From contig NZ_CP014167.1 in the NCBI RefSeq assembly GCF_001685395.1, forward strand, positions 2,733,501-2,797,500: 64,000 nt of DNA, read 5' to 3'. Source of the stretch: Paenibacillus yonginensis. GTDB taxonomy: Bacteria; Bacillota; Bacilli; Paenibacillales; Paenibacillaceae. Under the pieces are notes generated by a model, which was not told the origin of the DNA, searched no databases, and saw only the letters and a program-made list of their open reading frames with translations. Each line of letters starts with the position of its first letter. Position 1 is the first letter of the stretch. This document shows positions 7,650 through 16,641 of the stretch, piece after piece. Position numbers and translations under genes: made by a program.

Positions 7650-7856
7650 ATGCCTATTCGGGTACGACTTCAAGCAATACTGAATGAACGGGGAATGTCT
7701 CAACGAGAATTGGCTCGTTTGATAAATGTCCGCCCAAATACGATAAGCCATCTCTGCTCTGATAAAGTAAATTCGGCTTACTTCGATACGTTAGAACAGA
7801 TATGCCGAACACTTAATATCAGCCTGAACGAACTTCTTGTATTGGAAGATGACTAA
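7650..7856 (+). CDS. XRE-family transcriptional regulator
   Basis: 68 aa, almost all a helix-turn-helix: MSQRELARLINVRPNTISHL near 17-36, followed by TLEQICRTLNISLNELL, the Cro/CI pattern. GGAGGG precedes the ATG. It is the only plus-strand gene of the island and faces the recombinase across a region with an 11-bp inverted repeat, so it probably regulates the island's recombinase and itself. Its last 38 bp overlap the 3' end of the convergent Rep-like gene. Confidence 0.9.
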   Translation: MPIRVRLQAILNERGMSQRELARLINVRPNTISHLCSDKVNSAYFDTLEQICRTLNISLNELLVLEDD

Positions 7857-8676
7857 TCTTGCCGCAGATGAGAGCACATGGAATCGTCATTATATCCACC
7901 CAGTGTTTTGCCGCAAGAACATCAAAGTCAACTGGATTTTGCAAAGACATCAACTCTTTAATGGACGCTCGATGATGCTTACTTAGTTCATCGGGGGTCA
8001 TTAAGCCATGCTGTAATGCCAGTATCATGGCTCGTTTTTCCGCCCGAACTGCTTGCAAGTCAGTAATAACGCTACAAGTGTAGTAGTCATTGAACCTTGG
8101 GGGAAATTGGATGATGTTCTCCAAGGGTATTTTCTCATCAGCTCTATAAACCAGTTCCACCCTTGTGCGTTCCCCTTCTTCTTCAATCCCCTTCGCCTTC
8201 CGTTCTGCCTTTTTATCATAGTTGCGGCAAAACGCATGGTCTTTGCTTTCGAATTTCCGACCAAAGTATCGACTCCCCTCATAGACATTCATATTCCGCC
8301 CCGTATTGGATGCAATGAACACATTACTCATCGGATACGGAATATCGTATGCTAACTCACATCGAGAGAAAGAAACCTTCTGCGTATGGCAATACAGAGC
8401 ATCGAGCAACTGTTGAAACTTTACTAAGTGGTCAGGATGGGTTTCAATTTGAAGGCTGTACTTTCTTGATTTCTTCTGCCACCAAGGTTGATACCGTAAG
8501 TAAAGGTACGCATCATCAAGGGCTAGATTCCAATGATAGACATAGCCCTTGTATCGTATGGCAGGCTTAATATCAAACCAATCTCGAAATGAAAGTGCCA
8601 GTTGATTGTAGAAATTGACCGTCACTCCATGGTATTCAACAGCGATTTTATCGATGGAAAGTTGTACGTTATTCAT
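7819..8676 (-). CDS. Replication-initiation-factor-like protein
   Basis: About 285 aa from ATG 8676 (GGTGGGG upstream; GTG 8688 possible). The central part has SRCELAYDIPY, NVYEGSRYFGRKFES, CRNYDKKAERKAKG and GERTRVELVYR. This order (E-L-x-x-D; G-S-x-x; Y-D-K; R-x-E) resembles the Rep_trans/replication-initiation-factor type of rolling-circle initiator, in which the YDK tyrosine region is important. I have not seen a clear helicase or relaxase motif. It fits an integrated plasmid-like or conjugative element. It could also be inactive cargo. Confidence 0.5.
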   Translation of the reverse strand: MNNVQLSIDKIAVEYHGVTVNFYNQLALSFRDWFDIKPAIRYKGYVYHWNLALDDAYLYLRYQPWWQKKSRKYSLQIETHPDHLVKFQQLLDALYCHTQKVSFSRCELAYDIPYPMSNVFIASNTGRNMNVYEGSRYFGRKFESKDHAFCRNYDKKAERKAKGIEEEGERTRVELVYRADEKIPLENIIQFPPRFNDYYTCSVITDLQAVRAEKRAMILALQHGLMTPDELSKHHRASIKELMSLQNPVDFDVLAAKHWVDIMTIPCALICGKISHLPIQEVRSG

Positions 8677-8794
8677 GCGTTTCCCCACCCAGCAAAACTT
8701 TTGACGGATTTGCCGCTTGTATTATAGGAATGAGGGAATTGGTGGCTAGCCTTTCACACATGACCTTCCCGTTTGTTCAGTTAAGTCCTGACAA

Positions 8795-9110
8795 TATAGT
8801 GGTCGGACTATCCTGTGTAATTGGTGCGATGCTTTCGACAATATATCCATCGGGGTATCTAATCATAAAGTTGCGTTTGTTTTGAAAAATCCGCAAGAAA
8901 ACGAAGATAACAAAAACAGGTCAATCATGGTGGTATCTGACCATAATCGACCTGTTCAATGTAACGGAATAGCGTTATTTAGGGTATAAAATTCAAGCCT
9001 TACGTACGTACAACCGAAATGACGAAATCTTTATACGGGTATTACATGGGTTATTCGTGTTATTGGTTGAATGATGGGTTTACTCGGCACTGGGTAGCCC
9101 ACCACCGATA
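8795..9110 (-). repeat. Cassette-boundary repeat unit U2
   Basis: It matches U1 over about 280 bp: GGTCGGACTATC, GGGGTATCTA, the long terminator stem, AATAGCGTTATTTAGGGTATA, TATACGGGTATTACATGG, GTGTTATTGGTTGAATG and CGGCACTGGGTAGCC. It lies between the SUKH immunity gene and the IS110/recombinase island. The short ACCTTGA stem of the other copies is missing. From 8677 to 8794 I see nothing else. Confidence 0.7.
8917..8954 (-). terminator. Intrinsic terminator in U2
   Basis: The stem is the same as at 2843-2880, with TTTTTGTTATC after it on the minus strand. It terminates the SUKH cassette transcript. Confidence 0.75.
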
Positions 9111-9117
9111 CTTAATC

Positions 9118-9546
9118 TTAACAATTGAAATATTCAACTAAAAAATCGTAGAAGGTTGACCATGTTTCTTTCAATTCACCTTTCTTCAACAACTCATCTC
9201 CACCTTCAAAATTCACCTTGTACACTTTATCTGTAATAGTATCGAGGACAAGTACAGCATTAGCTGACATCTCACTTAGTACAAGATATTGTTTTGGAAA
9301 TTCATACTCCTTACGGGAAATCACGGTGTAAGATTCTATAGTATTAGTATCCTCTACAATATCTAACAACTCAAAAGGAACAGATTCTTCCCAAAAAGGC
9401 CCAGTATATTTTCCATAAAATTCAAGAAAAGTTTCTGATACAGTTACACCCAATCGGTTTATCGCATCTTGTACTTCGCCTTTATTTTGACGTTCGTAAG
9501 TCTCATCCGCAAGAATTTCTTCAAGTCTGTCAGGAAGATTAGCCAA
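9118..9546 (-). CDS. SUKH (SMI1/KNR4) family immunity protein
   Basis: 142 aa with the SUKH pattern: IADETYERQ-type N helix, GVTVSETFLEFYGKYTGPFW, YLVLSEMSANAVLVLD and a C-terminal ETWSTFYDFLVEYF. SUKH proteins commonly protect against nuclease tips of polymorphic toxins. The TTG start is just past the stop of the LHH-nuclease tip (GGAGG precedes it, inside the toxin's last codons), the tight order expected of a toxin/immunity pair. It appears intact although the toxin has lost its carrier. Confidence 0.85.
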   Translation of the reverse strand: MANLPDRLEEILADETYERQNKGEVQDAINRLGVTVSETFLEFYGKYTGPFWEESVPFELLDIVEDTNTIESYTVISRKEYEFPKQYLVLSEMSANAVLVLDTITDKVYKVNFEGGDELLKKGELKETWSTFYDFLVEYFNC

Positions 9547-9547
9547 T

Positions 9548-10855
9548 TTAATTACCTCCTAATTCATTAAGTCCTCTTCGTTTCCAATAATTTATTGAAT
9601 CTACTTTTTGAAAGGCTTCTCTCGTCGCTTCATCCATAGGGTAAAAAGGATTAAGTTTCCCCTTATACGGATGCAATGGTGCTCTTTTGGCATTACTAAT
9701 ATTGTGATACCTTGTTGATGCTTCGAATAATGGTCCAATCCCTTTTTGTTGTGAATGGTGCAAAGTCGCCACACTACCTGCATCATCTAGTATTGGGGCG
9801 AGACCATGTTTTGCGGCGGCTTCTGCATTTGTTAAGCCTCGCCCTTTTCTAGCACCTGTAGTTCTTACCATATTCCAATCAATATCATTACGTTGGTAAA
9901 CCTTGTAGGTGAATCCTGTTCCATCCTTACCTGCATTATACTCTATGCTTCTTGTAAAGTACTTATTGTTCTCATAATCCTTGAGGTGGCGATAGGTTTC
10001 ACCCGTCCCCTCTACCTTACACAAGCCCAGCGGATCCACATACCGTACCGGATCCCCGTTCACATAGGCATAGCGGTTCAAGGTCTGCCCGTCCGTCAGA
10101 TCCCCCCGGAGCACGTCCCGGTTCAAAAAGCGTTTCAGACTTGGGTCATAGTAACGCGCCCGCATATAATAGAGACCGTTCGGGTCGGTCATCACACCAT
10201 CCCGCCCGTTATAACAAAACGGCTGGCTGCTGGTTCCTTCATGCTGCTCCAATTCGCCATATAGGCCGTAGGTGTACCGGTCCGTGACGCATCCCTGTTC
10301 ATCCGTCAGCAGTGTCGTGCTGCCGCGGATATCGCTGTGGTAGCTGACATAGCTCCCCTCCGCGTCTTCCCGGCCGATCAGGCCCAGTCCATAGACGTAA
10401 TAAGCTTTCGGCGATCCATCTTCGCCTACTTCCATCAGTACCCGGCTGAGTTCACCCTGCTCATCCACGACATAATGCGTCGTTTTCCCTCTCCAGGTCA
10501 GCGAGGTCCGGCTGCCGAGTGCGTTGTACGTATACCGCGCTTTCCCCGATTTCACCAAGCGGTTCCGGGCATCGTATTCGTACGCCGCCTTCCCTTCACC
10601 GTCGCTCTGGTACAGCAGATTGCCGTCTGCATCCATTTCGACCGGATAGTCGCCTACCGCTTTTAATCGGTTATCTGCCGTATAGCTGAGAGCTAAGGTT
10701 TTTCCTTCGCCCGAATTCTGGCTTTCCGTCAGGTTGCCGCCCAGATCGTAGGCGTAGTGGGTGATGCGGCCTCTGGAGGATCCGCTGCTTAATCGCCGGA
10801 ACTAGTCATACGTGTACTGCCGGTCTTCTTCCTGGATGATCTGCCCGATTTCAAG
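9548..10855 (-). pseudogene. Orphan Rhs fragment 1 with LHH-type nuclease tip
   Basis: From 10855 to 10003 the sequence is a near copy of the 3' core of the intact rhs gene (11925-12776). It ends in the DPxGL motif and hinge, then switches to a unique tip. The tip shows KHGLAPILDDAGSVATLHHS, then QQKGIGPLFEASTRYH, typical of LHH nucleases of the HNH/Endo VII group. The upstream edge at 10855 breaks off inside the YD repeats and joins repeat unit U3 at a TTTCA microhomology. In-frame TAG at 10803-10805 replaces the CAG (Gln) of the intact gene. No start site remains except internal ATG 10636. This is a displaced rhs tip of the classic orphan kind. Confidence 0.85.
10002..10011. repeat. Toxin hinge site CCCGTCCCCT (orphan Rhs 1)
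   Basis: Identity between the two rhs 3' ends stops at the end of this site, after which the tips differ completely. Confidence 0.8.
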
Positions 10856-10962
10856 TATTGATGTGCGTCCATCCTAATCTTTTTACGAGTATTACATGGG
10901 TTAATTGGTTATTGGTTGAATGTTAGATTCACTCGGTACTGGGTAACCCCACCTAAAAAAGA

Positions 10963-10992
10963 AACCTTGAAAAGCCGAAGCTATTCAAGGTT
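10963..10992 (-). terminator. ACCTTGA-type terminator stem in U3, distal
   Basis: AACCTTGA pairs with TCAAGGTT around a 14-nt loop, followed on the minus strand by TCTTTTTTAGG. Confidence 0.7.
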
Positions 10993-11056
10993 GTGGTAAA
11001 TCATCCTGCTTCTTTAACCGAAGAACCGAGCCTCAGAATTATCGAAACTTTAAAAG

Positions 11057-11074
11057 CCTTGAAGCCAATCAAGG
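11057..11074 (-). terminator. Short ACCTTGA-type stem, proximal to immunity gene
   Basis: The CCTTGA/TCAAGG stem has a 6-nt loop and lies 9 bp past the immunity stop. The minus-strand continuation GCTTTTAAAG is only weakly T-rich. Confidence 0.5.
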
Positions 11075-11082
11075 TTTGAAAA

Positions 11083-11484
11083 CTAAAATTCTTCTAATGA
11101 AACAGCTTCCATAGAACTACAGTAAAACTCAATAAAGTTATATCCATCATTCTCGCCATATCCACTGTCATCATGAACATGGTATCGTTGATTCATTTCC
11201 CACCCTAACTCTTTTCTATCATGTATTATCAAGCTTCTCGTCAGGTATAGATTTGTCATTTTTCTCACACTAAAGTCAGAAACATTAAGGTATCTGATTT
11301 TCATTTTGAATCGGTGGCCTGTTTCAATAACCAAGACAAGAAATGAAAGAGTTAGTGAAGTCGTATAATTATCTTCGAAATCAATATCAACAGTATAATC
11401 AATCCCAACTATTTCCTTAAACATCCATGAACCAAGTGCATTTAACTTTTCTGTTATGGTCTCGTAATTTTTTATAGCAGTCAA
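11083..11484 (-). CDS. Putative immunity protein for the Rhs toxin
   Basis: 133 aa, soluble and acidic, with a central beta-rich block (TTSLTLSFLVLVIETGHRF, MKIRYLNVSDF) and C-terminal GENDGYNFIEFYCSSMEAVS. I do not recognise a named Imm family. Its start is 15 bp from the stop of the 1593-aa Rhs toxin, and the cassette-boundary repeat follows, so by position it is the cognate immunity gene. It is the last gene of the T7SS operon. Confidence 0.6.
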   Translation of the reverse strand: MTAIKNYETITEKLNALGSWMFKEIVGIDYTVDIDFEDNYTTSLTLSFLVLVIETGHRFKMKIRYLNVSDFSVRKMTNLYLTRSLIIHDRKELGWEMNQRYHVHDDSGYGENDGYNFIEFYCSSMEAVSLEEF

Positions 11485-11499
11485 AAAGCTTCCCCCTCA

Positions 11500-14400
11500 C
11501 TAATCAATAAACTTTATCTTGTTTCTTGTTTCATCAATTATGCCTTGTCTCAGTCTACCTGTGGAAGGTTCAACAAAATATTTAATTTCAGTTTTAATAC
11601 TTTTCCCGGCATCTTGATAAATGTACTCATGCATATGGGGGTCAGTGTGATGAAACGAATTCCCATGGTCGGTATAATCAATTCTATATTTTTGCTTACC
11701 TGCTTGGTCATAAATTACTCTAGAATCCTCTACCTGACCACTTGAACCTAATCGGCTAAAATCCACCCTAGCCCCCGGAGTACCTTGCATAGGGGCATAA
11801 TTGTTTTTGTAATACTCATCGGGTAAGAATGTCTCTTTAGCAAAGTCATCTGCTTTACCCGCACCCTGAGGTCTTAAATTACTTCCAATATTATCCCCGG
11901 CGGTAGGCTTATCTAAAAGATTACCCGTCCCCTCTACCTTACACAAGCCCAGCGGATCCACATACCGTACCGGATCCCCGTTCACATAGGCATAGCGGTT
12001 CAAGGTCTGCCCGTCCGTCAGATCCCCCCGGAGCACGTCCCGGTTCAAAAAGCGTTTCAGACTTGGGTCATAGTAACGCGCCCGCATATAATAGAGACCG
12101 TTCGGGTCGGTCATCACACCATCCCGCCCGTTATAACAAAACGGCTGGCTGCTGGTTCCTTCATGCTGCTCCAATTCGCCATATAGGCCGTAGGTGTACC
12201 GGTCCGTGACGCATCCCTGTTCATCCGTCAGCAGTGTCGTGCTGCCGCGGATATCGCTGTGGTAGCTGACATAGTTCCCGTCAGCGTCTTCCCGGCCAAT
12301 CAGGCCCAGTCCATAGACGTAATAAGCTTTCGGCGATCCGCCTTCGCCTACTTCCATCAGTACCCGGCTGAGTTCACCCTGCTCATCCACGACATAATGC
12401 GTCGTTTTCCCTCTCCAGGTCAGCGAGGTTCGGCTGCCGAGTGCGTTGTACGTATACCGTGCTTTGCCGGATTTCACCAAGCGGTTCCGGGCATCGTATT
12501 CGTAAGCCGCCATCCCTTCACCATCGCTCTGGTACAGCAGATTGCCGTCTGCATCCATTTCAACCGGATAGTCGCCAATCGCTTTTAATCGGTTATCTGC
12601 CGTATAGCTGAAGGCTAAAGATTGTTGCCCTTCTGCTCCCTGGCTTTCCGTCAGGTTGCCGCCCAGATCGTAGGCGTAGCGGGTGATGCGGCCTCTGGAA
12701 GACCCGCTGGATAACCGCCGGAACTGGTCATACGTGTACTGCCGGTCTTCTTCCTGGATGATCTGCCCGATTTCATTATAGGTAAAATCAAACTTCTGCA
12801 GCAAAATCCCCTGCACAGTTTGGTCCGACAACCGGATCAGCTGGCCGGCGACATCGTAACTGCGTTTCTCCCGGCTTCCGTTTGGCCGGTTCGTTTCGAT
12901 CAACTTGCCGCTCTGGTCGTACCGGTAGCGGGTCAGCCGTCCGCGCCAGTCCTTCACTTCGCTCAATTCACCCGCAGCATTGTAGCGGTAGTGGACCGCT
13001 TTGCCGTCCGGGTAAGTCAGCTCGGTCAGGCGGCCTGAAGCATCATAGGCATACCGAAGGGTGTTCCCGAAAGTATCCGTGCTCGACAGCACCTGGCCCG
13101 CGGCATCGTAGCTGCGGGTCATTTCCGCTTCCCCTTCGCTCAAGGAGGTGATGCGGCCATTTGCATCATAGCTCAGCTTCACCTCTCCGGCTTCATCGGA
13201 GCGTTCAATCAGACGGCCTGCTGCGTCATACCGGTAATGCGTCTGCTGCTGTCTCGCATTCGTGCGGGTCGCCAGCAACCCTCTTGGGTCGTAGCCGTAC
13301 AGAATAGCCTGCCCTGCGGCATTCCGCTCTTCGATGAGCAGTCCGGAACGGTCATAACCAACCTCGGTCCGGTTGCCGTTGGCGTCTGCGTAGGCGGTCA
13401 GCCGGTCCTCGCCGTCAAACTCCTGCCGGTATACAGCCTGCTCCGCTTCCACGACCTCCACCAGACGAGCGGCTGCATCGTATTTATAGCGGACAGTGCG
13501 GCCCGCAGCATCCGCGGTTTCCTGTACTTGGCCCAGCGCATTGAACCGGTACCGGGTCGTATGACCAAGCCCGTTGGTCACCGCAAGCGGACGGCCTAAA
13601 GCGTCATAGGTCAGCTCGGTAACGGTGCGGCCTTCCCCATCGGTCACGCGATCCAGGCGGCCAGCCGCATCATAATGGTAGCTCGTTGTCCGTCCCAGGG
13701 GATCGGTAACCAAGGTCAGCCGGTCGCCCGCATCGTAAGCCAGCTCGGTCCGGCGGCCTTCCGGATCGATTTGCGCGACCAGACGGTCGGCTTCGTCATA
13801 TTCGTACTGGATGCTGTGTCCTAGCGGGTCGGTTTGACTCGCCAGTTGACCGGTCGGGGTATAGGTATACGTCGTCACCGCGCCAGATGGATCGGTACGC
13901 TGCAGCAGCTGGTCAGTCGGATCAAAATCAGACGTCCAAGTGTGCCCGAGAGCGTCCCGAGTCAAAATTAAGTTGTCTTTGCCGTCATACTCACGGATCG
14001 TCCGGGCTCCTGCTGCGTCCTCCAGCAGGGAGATACGGCCGGCCTCATCCAGGAAGACCCTCGTAGGCCGGCCTTCCGCATCTTCCCAGCCGGCCAATTC
14101 GCCGTGTTCGCCGTACAGAAAGCTTCTCACCGCTCCGCTGAAATCACGGTAAGCCGCCAGCTGTCCAGCTTCCTGATAGCGGTTTTCGGCATAACTTCCA
14201 TCCGGCCGGGTAACCCGGATCAAACGGCTTAAGCCGTCGTAGGTATACGTGGTTTCCTGCTGCTCCGCGTTGATCTCCCGTATCACTTGGTGCTGTTCGT
14301 TATAACCGAATTGCGTGACGTATCCTAACGCATCCGTGAACCGGATCAACCGTCCTTGCTCATCATACGTTTTCTGTTCCGTCCGGCCGTCGGAGTAAAC

Positions 14401-16281
14401 GCATTCCGTTTCCTGGCCGGCTTCGTTATAGGTATACCGCTGCCAGCGGCCATCCGGATACTCCACTTCCGCCAGCAAATACCGCTCATCGTGTACATAT
14501 CGGGTTTGCCGGTTTAACGCATCGGTAAAGGTCGTCACAACAGAACCGGGCTGCGACTCGGTGTCATAGTGCAGCCTGGAAGCCCGTCCAGCCGGGTTCG
14601 TCTGCGCAATGATCCGGTGTTCAGCATCAAAGGTGTTCTCAAACTGCACTTCGCCTTCCACCGCCAACGACAGCAGCCGGCCCTCCGGATCATAGGTCAT
14701 GTCCGTGGTATGGCCATTGGCGTCCAGCATCCGGATCATATGCCGGCTGTCGTCGTATTCGAAGTGGACGGAGCGGGCTTCATCTTGGATCTTCGTTAAC
14801 AAGCCGCCTTCGTTATATTGAAAAGAAACCCTTCTCCCCGTAATCACATCCGTTAACCGCTCAACCGTTCCCTGCTCGTTATGAGCCACGCGCAGCTGGA
14901 ACCCTTCCGCATTGCGGTGCCGGATCAGTTTGCCTTCGGGGGTAAAATCAAAGCGGTCCTGCTTCGCCCGGGTCTTGAGCTGAAAGCCGTCCTCCGATCG
15001 GTGCAGCTCGTCCCACTGCACATCCAGATCTCTAGAGCGGTAGATGCCGTCTTCGTGAAGCTCAAAGCGGTTTTGCCGCGCTGCGTTCCAATGAACGATA
15101 AGGGAGGAAGGTTCGGACTCCGCGGCTTCGATGTCCAAGGACAGCGCATAGTTATGGGTCCATGCGACCCCCATCTCACTTTCCTGCAGCAGACCGGAAT
15201 GGTACTGAATCAAGATCGGCCATGCTGCCGCTCCGTACAGCTGCAGCACCTTGTTCTCCATCAGCTGATCGCCGGTACCGGTATGAATCGGGTCATCCAC
15301 CAAGCTGTTCGCATTCCGTACTGTTAGATTCTGGGTCTGCTTGACCTCCGCTGAGGCCGATACCGAAGCGGCTCCTTTGGCCGAACCCGTGCCGGCCGCC
15401 AGTTCCTGAGCCGACTTCCTCCCTGCTCCGGCAGCCTCCTCCGCCATATGGGCGGCTTTTCCTGATTGGGAGGCCGCGCCGGCAAGCACACCAGCGGCGG
15501 TACCCGCACCGCCGATAGCAAGACCCGTAGCCGCTTCTCTTTCTGCGGCAGTTAATCCGTCCGCCGTTTGAGCAGCAGCAGCCGCTGTGCTCTCCGCTTT
15601 CCCCGTGCCGCTCCCTCGTCCTGCAAACGTCATACGGTCAGCAGCAGCCGCTGTGCTGGCGCTTTTGGCCGCGTCGTCTACCCGTTCGGCCGTGGCTAAC
15701 CCTTCCCCAGCTTCAGCCGCTTTGTCCGCTTGCTTCACGAAATCGGCGGCATCGTCCGCATGTCTGGCTACAAAGGTGACACCTTCAATGGCTTCATCGG
15801 CGAAACGGGTCAGTTTGGCAGCGGTTTTGACGCCTTTACCGAACGGCCCCAACACCCCTAACCCTCGTTCCCAGGCGGCCAGCTTCTGGCCAGTAATCAA
15901 ATCCCGGCCCGTCACGGCCTCGACTAATCCTTTGGCATTCCCGATAATCGGAACAAAGTCGAGCGCAAGGCTCACGCCGGTCTGAAACACCTTCCACCAT
16001 TTACTGCTCTTCACCTGCTGCCCGTAGGCGTCATCATCAGCGAATTGATCCCCTTTGCGGATGGATAATGCCGACAGGCTCTGCAGCTCTTCCTGGAGTT
16101 CGCTTAACCGTTGATTGACCTGATGGAAAGTGCCTTCAATGTTGGACCTGCTCCGGCTCTCCATCGTCAAACGGCTCATCGCCCGCTGCAAGCCGGACCG
16201 GATTTCCTCAATTTCATTCGCCGCTGTCTTTAAGCTTTTGCCGGTTTGCTTCAGATCTGAAACATCCACTTCAATCTTCAA
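11500..16281 (-). CDS. T7SS-type Rhs/YD-repeat polymorphic toxin
   Basis: 1593 aa from TTG 16281 (AGGAGG upstream). Domains in order: an N-terminal alpha-helical WXG/LXG-like domain (1-90, the same type as in the two LXG-like toxins here); a pre-toxin TG-like segment (about 105-150, LDFVPIIGNAKGLVEAVTGR); an Ala-rich linker; a DUF6531-like segment opening DPIHTGTGDQLMENK; more than 20 YD repeats (about 440-1330); the Rhs core end YYDPSLKRFLNRD...VDPLGL; the hinge at about 1450; and a 143-aa tip. The tip has YTDHGNSFHHTDPHMHEY, a His-rich motif of possible nuclease type. There is no Sec signal peptide, and the gene follows directly on two WXG100 genes in the T7SS operon. Rhs shells normally encapsulate the tip. 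Export by this T7SS is inferred. Confidence 0.85.
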   Translation of the reverse strand: MKIEVDVSDLKQTGKSLKTAANEIEEIRSGLQRAMSRLTMESRSRSNIEGTFHQVNQRLSELQEELQSLSALSIRKGDQFADDDAYGQQVKSSKWWKVFQTGVSLALDFVPIIGNAKGLVEAVTGRDLITGQKLAAWERGLGVLGPFGKGVKTAAKLTRFADEAIEGVTFVARHADDAADFVKQADKAAEAGEGLATAERVDDAAKSASTAAAADRMTFAGRGSGTGKAESTAAAAAQTADGLTAAEREAATGLAIGGAGTAAGVLAGAASQSGKAAHMAEEAAGAGRKSAQELAAGTGSAKGAASVSASAEVKQTQNLTVRNANSLVDDPIHTGTGDQLMENKVLQLYGAAAWPILIQYHSGLLQESEMGVAWTHNYALSLDIEAAESEPSSLIVHWNAARQNRFELHEDGIYRSRDLDVQWDELHRSEDGFQLKTRAKQDRFDFTPEGKLIRHRNAEGFQLRVAHNEQGTVERLTDVITGRRVSFQYNEGGLLTKIQDEARSVHFEYDDSRHMIRMLDANGHTTDMTYDPEGRLLSLAVEGEVQFENTFDAEHRIIAQTNPAGRASRLHYDTESQPGSVVTTFTDALNRQTRYVHDERYLLAEVEYPDGRWQRYTYNEAGQETECVYSDGRTEQKTYDEQGRLIRFTDALGYVTQFGYNEQHQVIREINAEQQETTYTYDGLSRLIRVTRPDGSYAENRYQEAGQLAAYRDFSGAVRSFLYGEHGELAGWEDAEGRPTRVFLDEAGRISLLEDAAGARTIREYDGKDNLILTRDALGHTWTSDFDPTDQLLQRTDPSGAVTTYTYTPTGQLASQTDPLGHSIQYEYDEADRLVAQIDPEGRRTELAYDAGDRLTLVTDPLGRTTSYHYDAAGRLDRVTDGEGRTVTELTYDALGRPLAVTNGLGHTTRYRFNALGQVQETADAAGRTVRYKYDAAARLVEVVEAEQAVYRQEFDGEDRLTAYADANGNRTEVGYDRSGLLIEERNAAGQAILYGYDPRGLLATRTNARQQQTHYRYDAAGRLIERSDEAGEVKLSYDANGRITSLSEGEAEMTRSYDAAGQVLSSTDTFGNTLRYAYDASGRLTELTYPDGKAVHYRYNAAGELSEVKDWRGRLTRYRYDQSGKLIETNRPNGSREKRSYDVAGQLIRLSDQTVQGILLQKFDFTYNEIGQIIQEEDRQYTYDQFRRLSSGSSRGRITRYAYDLGGNLTESQGAEGQQSLAFSYTADNRLKAIGDYPVEMDADGNLLYQSDGEGMAAYEYDARNRLVKSGKARYTYNALGSRTSLTWRGKTTHYVVDEQGELSRVLMEVGEGGSPKAYYVYGLGLIGREDADGNYVSYHSDIRGSTTLLTDEQGCVTDRYTYGLYGELEQHEGTSSQPFCYNGRDGVMTDPNGLYYMRARYYDPSLKRFLNRDVLRGDLTDGQTLNRYAYVNGDPVRYVDPLGLCKVEGTGNLLDKPTAGDNIGSNLRPQGAGKADDFAKETFLPDEYYKNNYAPMQGTPGARVDFSRLGSSGQVEDSRVIYDQAGKQKYRIDYTDHGNSFHHTDPHMHEYIYQDAGKSIKTEIKYFVEPSTGRLRQGIIDETRNKIKFID
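11924..11933. repeat. Toxin hinge site CCCGTCCCCT (intact rhs)
   Basis: The site codes EGTG between the Rhs core and the tip. It is the point where the intact gene and orphan Rhs 1 diverge. Confidence 0.8.
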
Positions 16282-16292
16282 ACCGCTACCTC

Positions 16293-16628
16293 CTACTTCT
16301 GCACATTCGCTCTGGCTCTAGCTCTTGCTTCGCGTTCTCGCTGTTCCTGCTCCGCCCTTCTGCGATCCTCTTCCAAATCGGCTTGTCGGAAGGCTTCCGC
16401 CACTCGCTCCAACAAGTCGGCAAATGATTCCATTTGGTCAACAGTCCGGTTCAATTTCGTATAAGTGGTCTGATAATCGGCAATGAACCGCTGATAAGCA
16501 TTTCCTTTCCAAGTCATCTCCTGGACGCTGCTATTCACCCTCCTGCCCTCATCCGAAATTTGTCTGCTGCCGGATCTCACTTGTCTAGCTATACTTTCCA
16601 AGATCCCTACATCAACCCGAATTGGCAT
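16293..16628 (-). CDS. WXG100-like protein with charged tail
   Basis: 111 aa. The central turn is MTWKGNAYQRF (W-x-G); helices before and after match the WXG100 hairpin. A C-terminal highly charged Glu/Arg/Ala extension (about 85-111, EDRRRAEQEQREREARARAR) is unusual for an EsxA-type protein and looks like a single long helix. WXG100 proteins form dimers recognised by the T7SS ATPase. Placed between another WXG100 gene and the Rhs toxin, it may be the toxin's helper or partner, as small helical proteins are for LXG toxins. Confidence 0.82.
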   Translation of the reverse strand: MPIRVDVGILESIARQVRSGSRQISDEGRRVNSSVQEMTWKGNAYQRFIADYQTTYTKLNRTVDQMESFADLLERVAEAFRQADLEEDRRRAEQEQREREARARARANVQK

Positions 16629-16641
16629 ATGACCCTCTCCT

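Larger units (their letters stand above)
10856..11080 (-). repeat. Cassette-boundary repeat unit U3
   Basis: It starts inside the unit at AGTATTGATGTGCGT (compare U1), then ACGAGTATTACATGGG, TTATTGGTTGAATGTTAG and CGGTACTGGGTAACC. It has two ACCTTGA-type stems (10963 and 11057) about 65 bp apart, as if a cassette between two units had been deleted. It follows the immunity gene of the intact Rhs toxin. Confidence 0.7.

Noticed and set aside
12259-16321. Several plus-strand frames of 60-150 aa opposite the rhs gene
   Set aside because: They are antisense shadows of the GC-rich YD-repeat coding sequence; the same holds opposite the LXG-like toxins.
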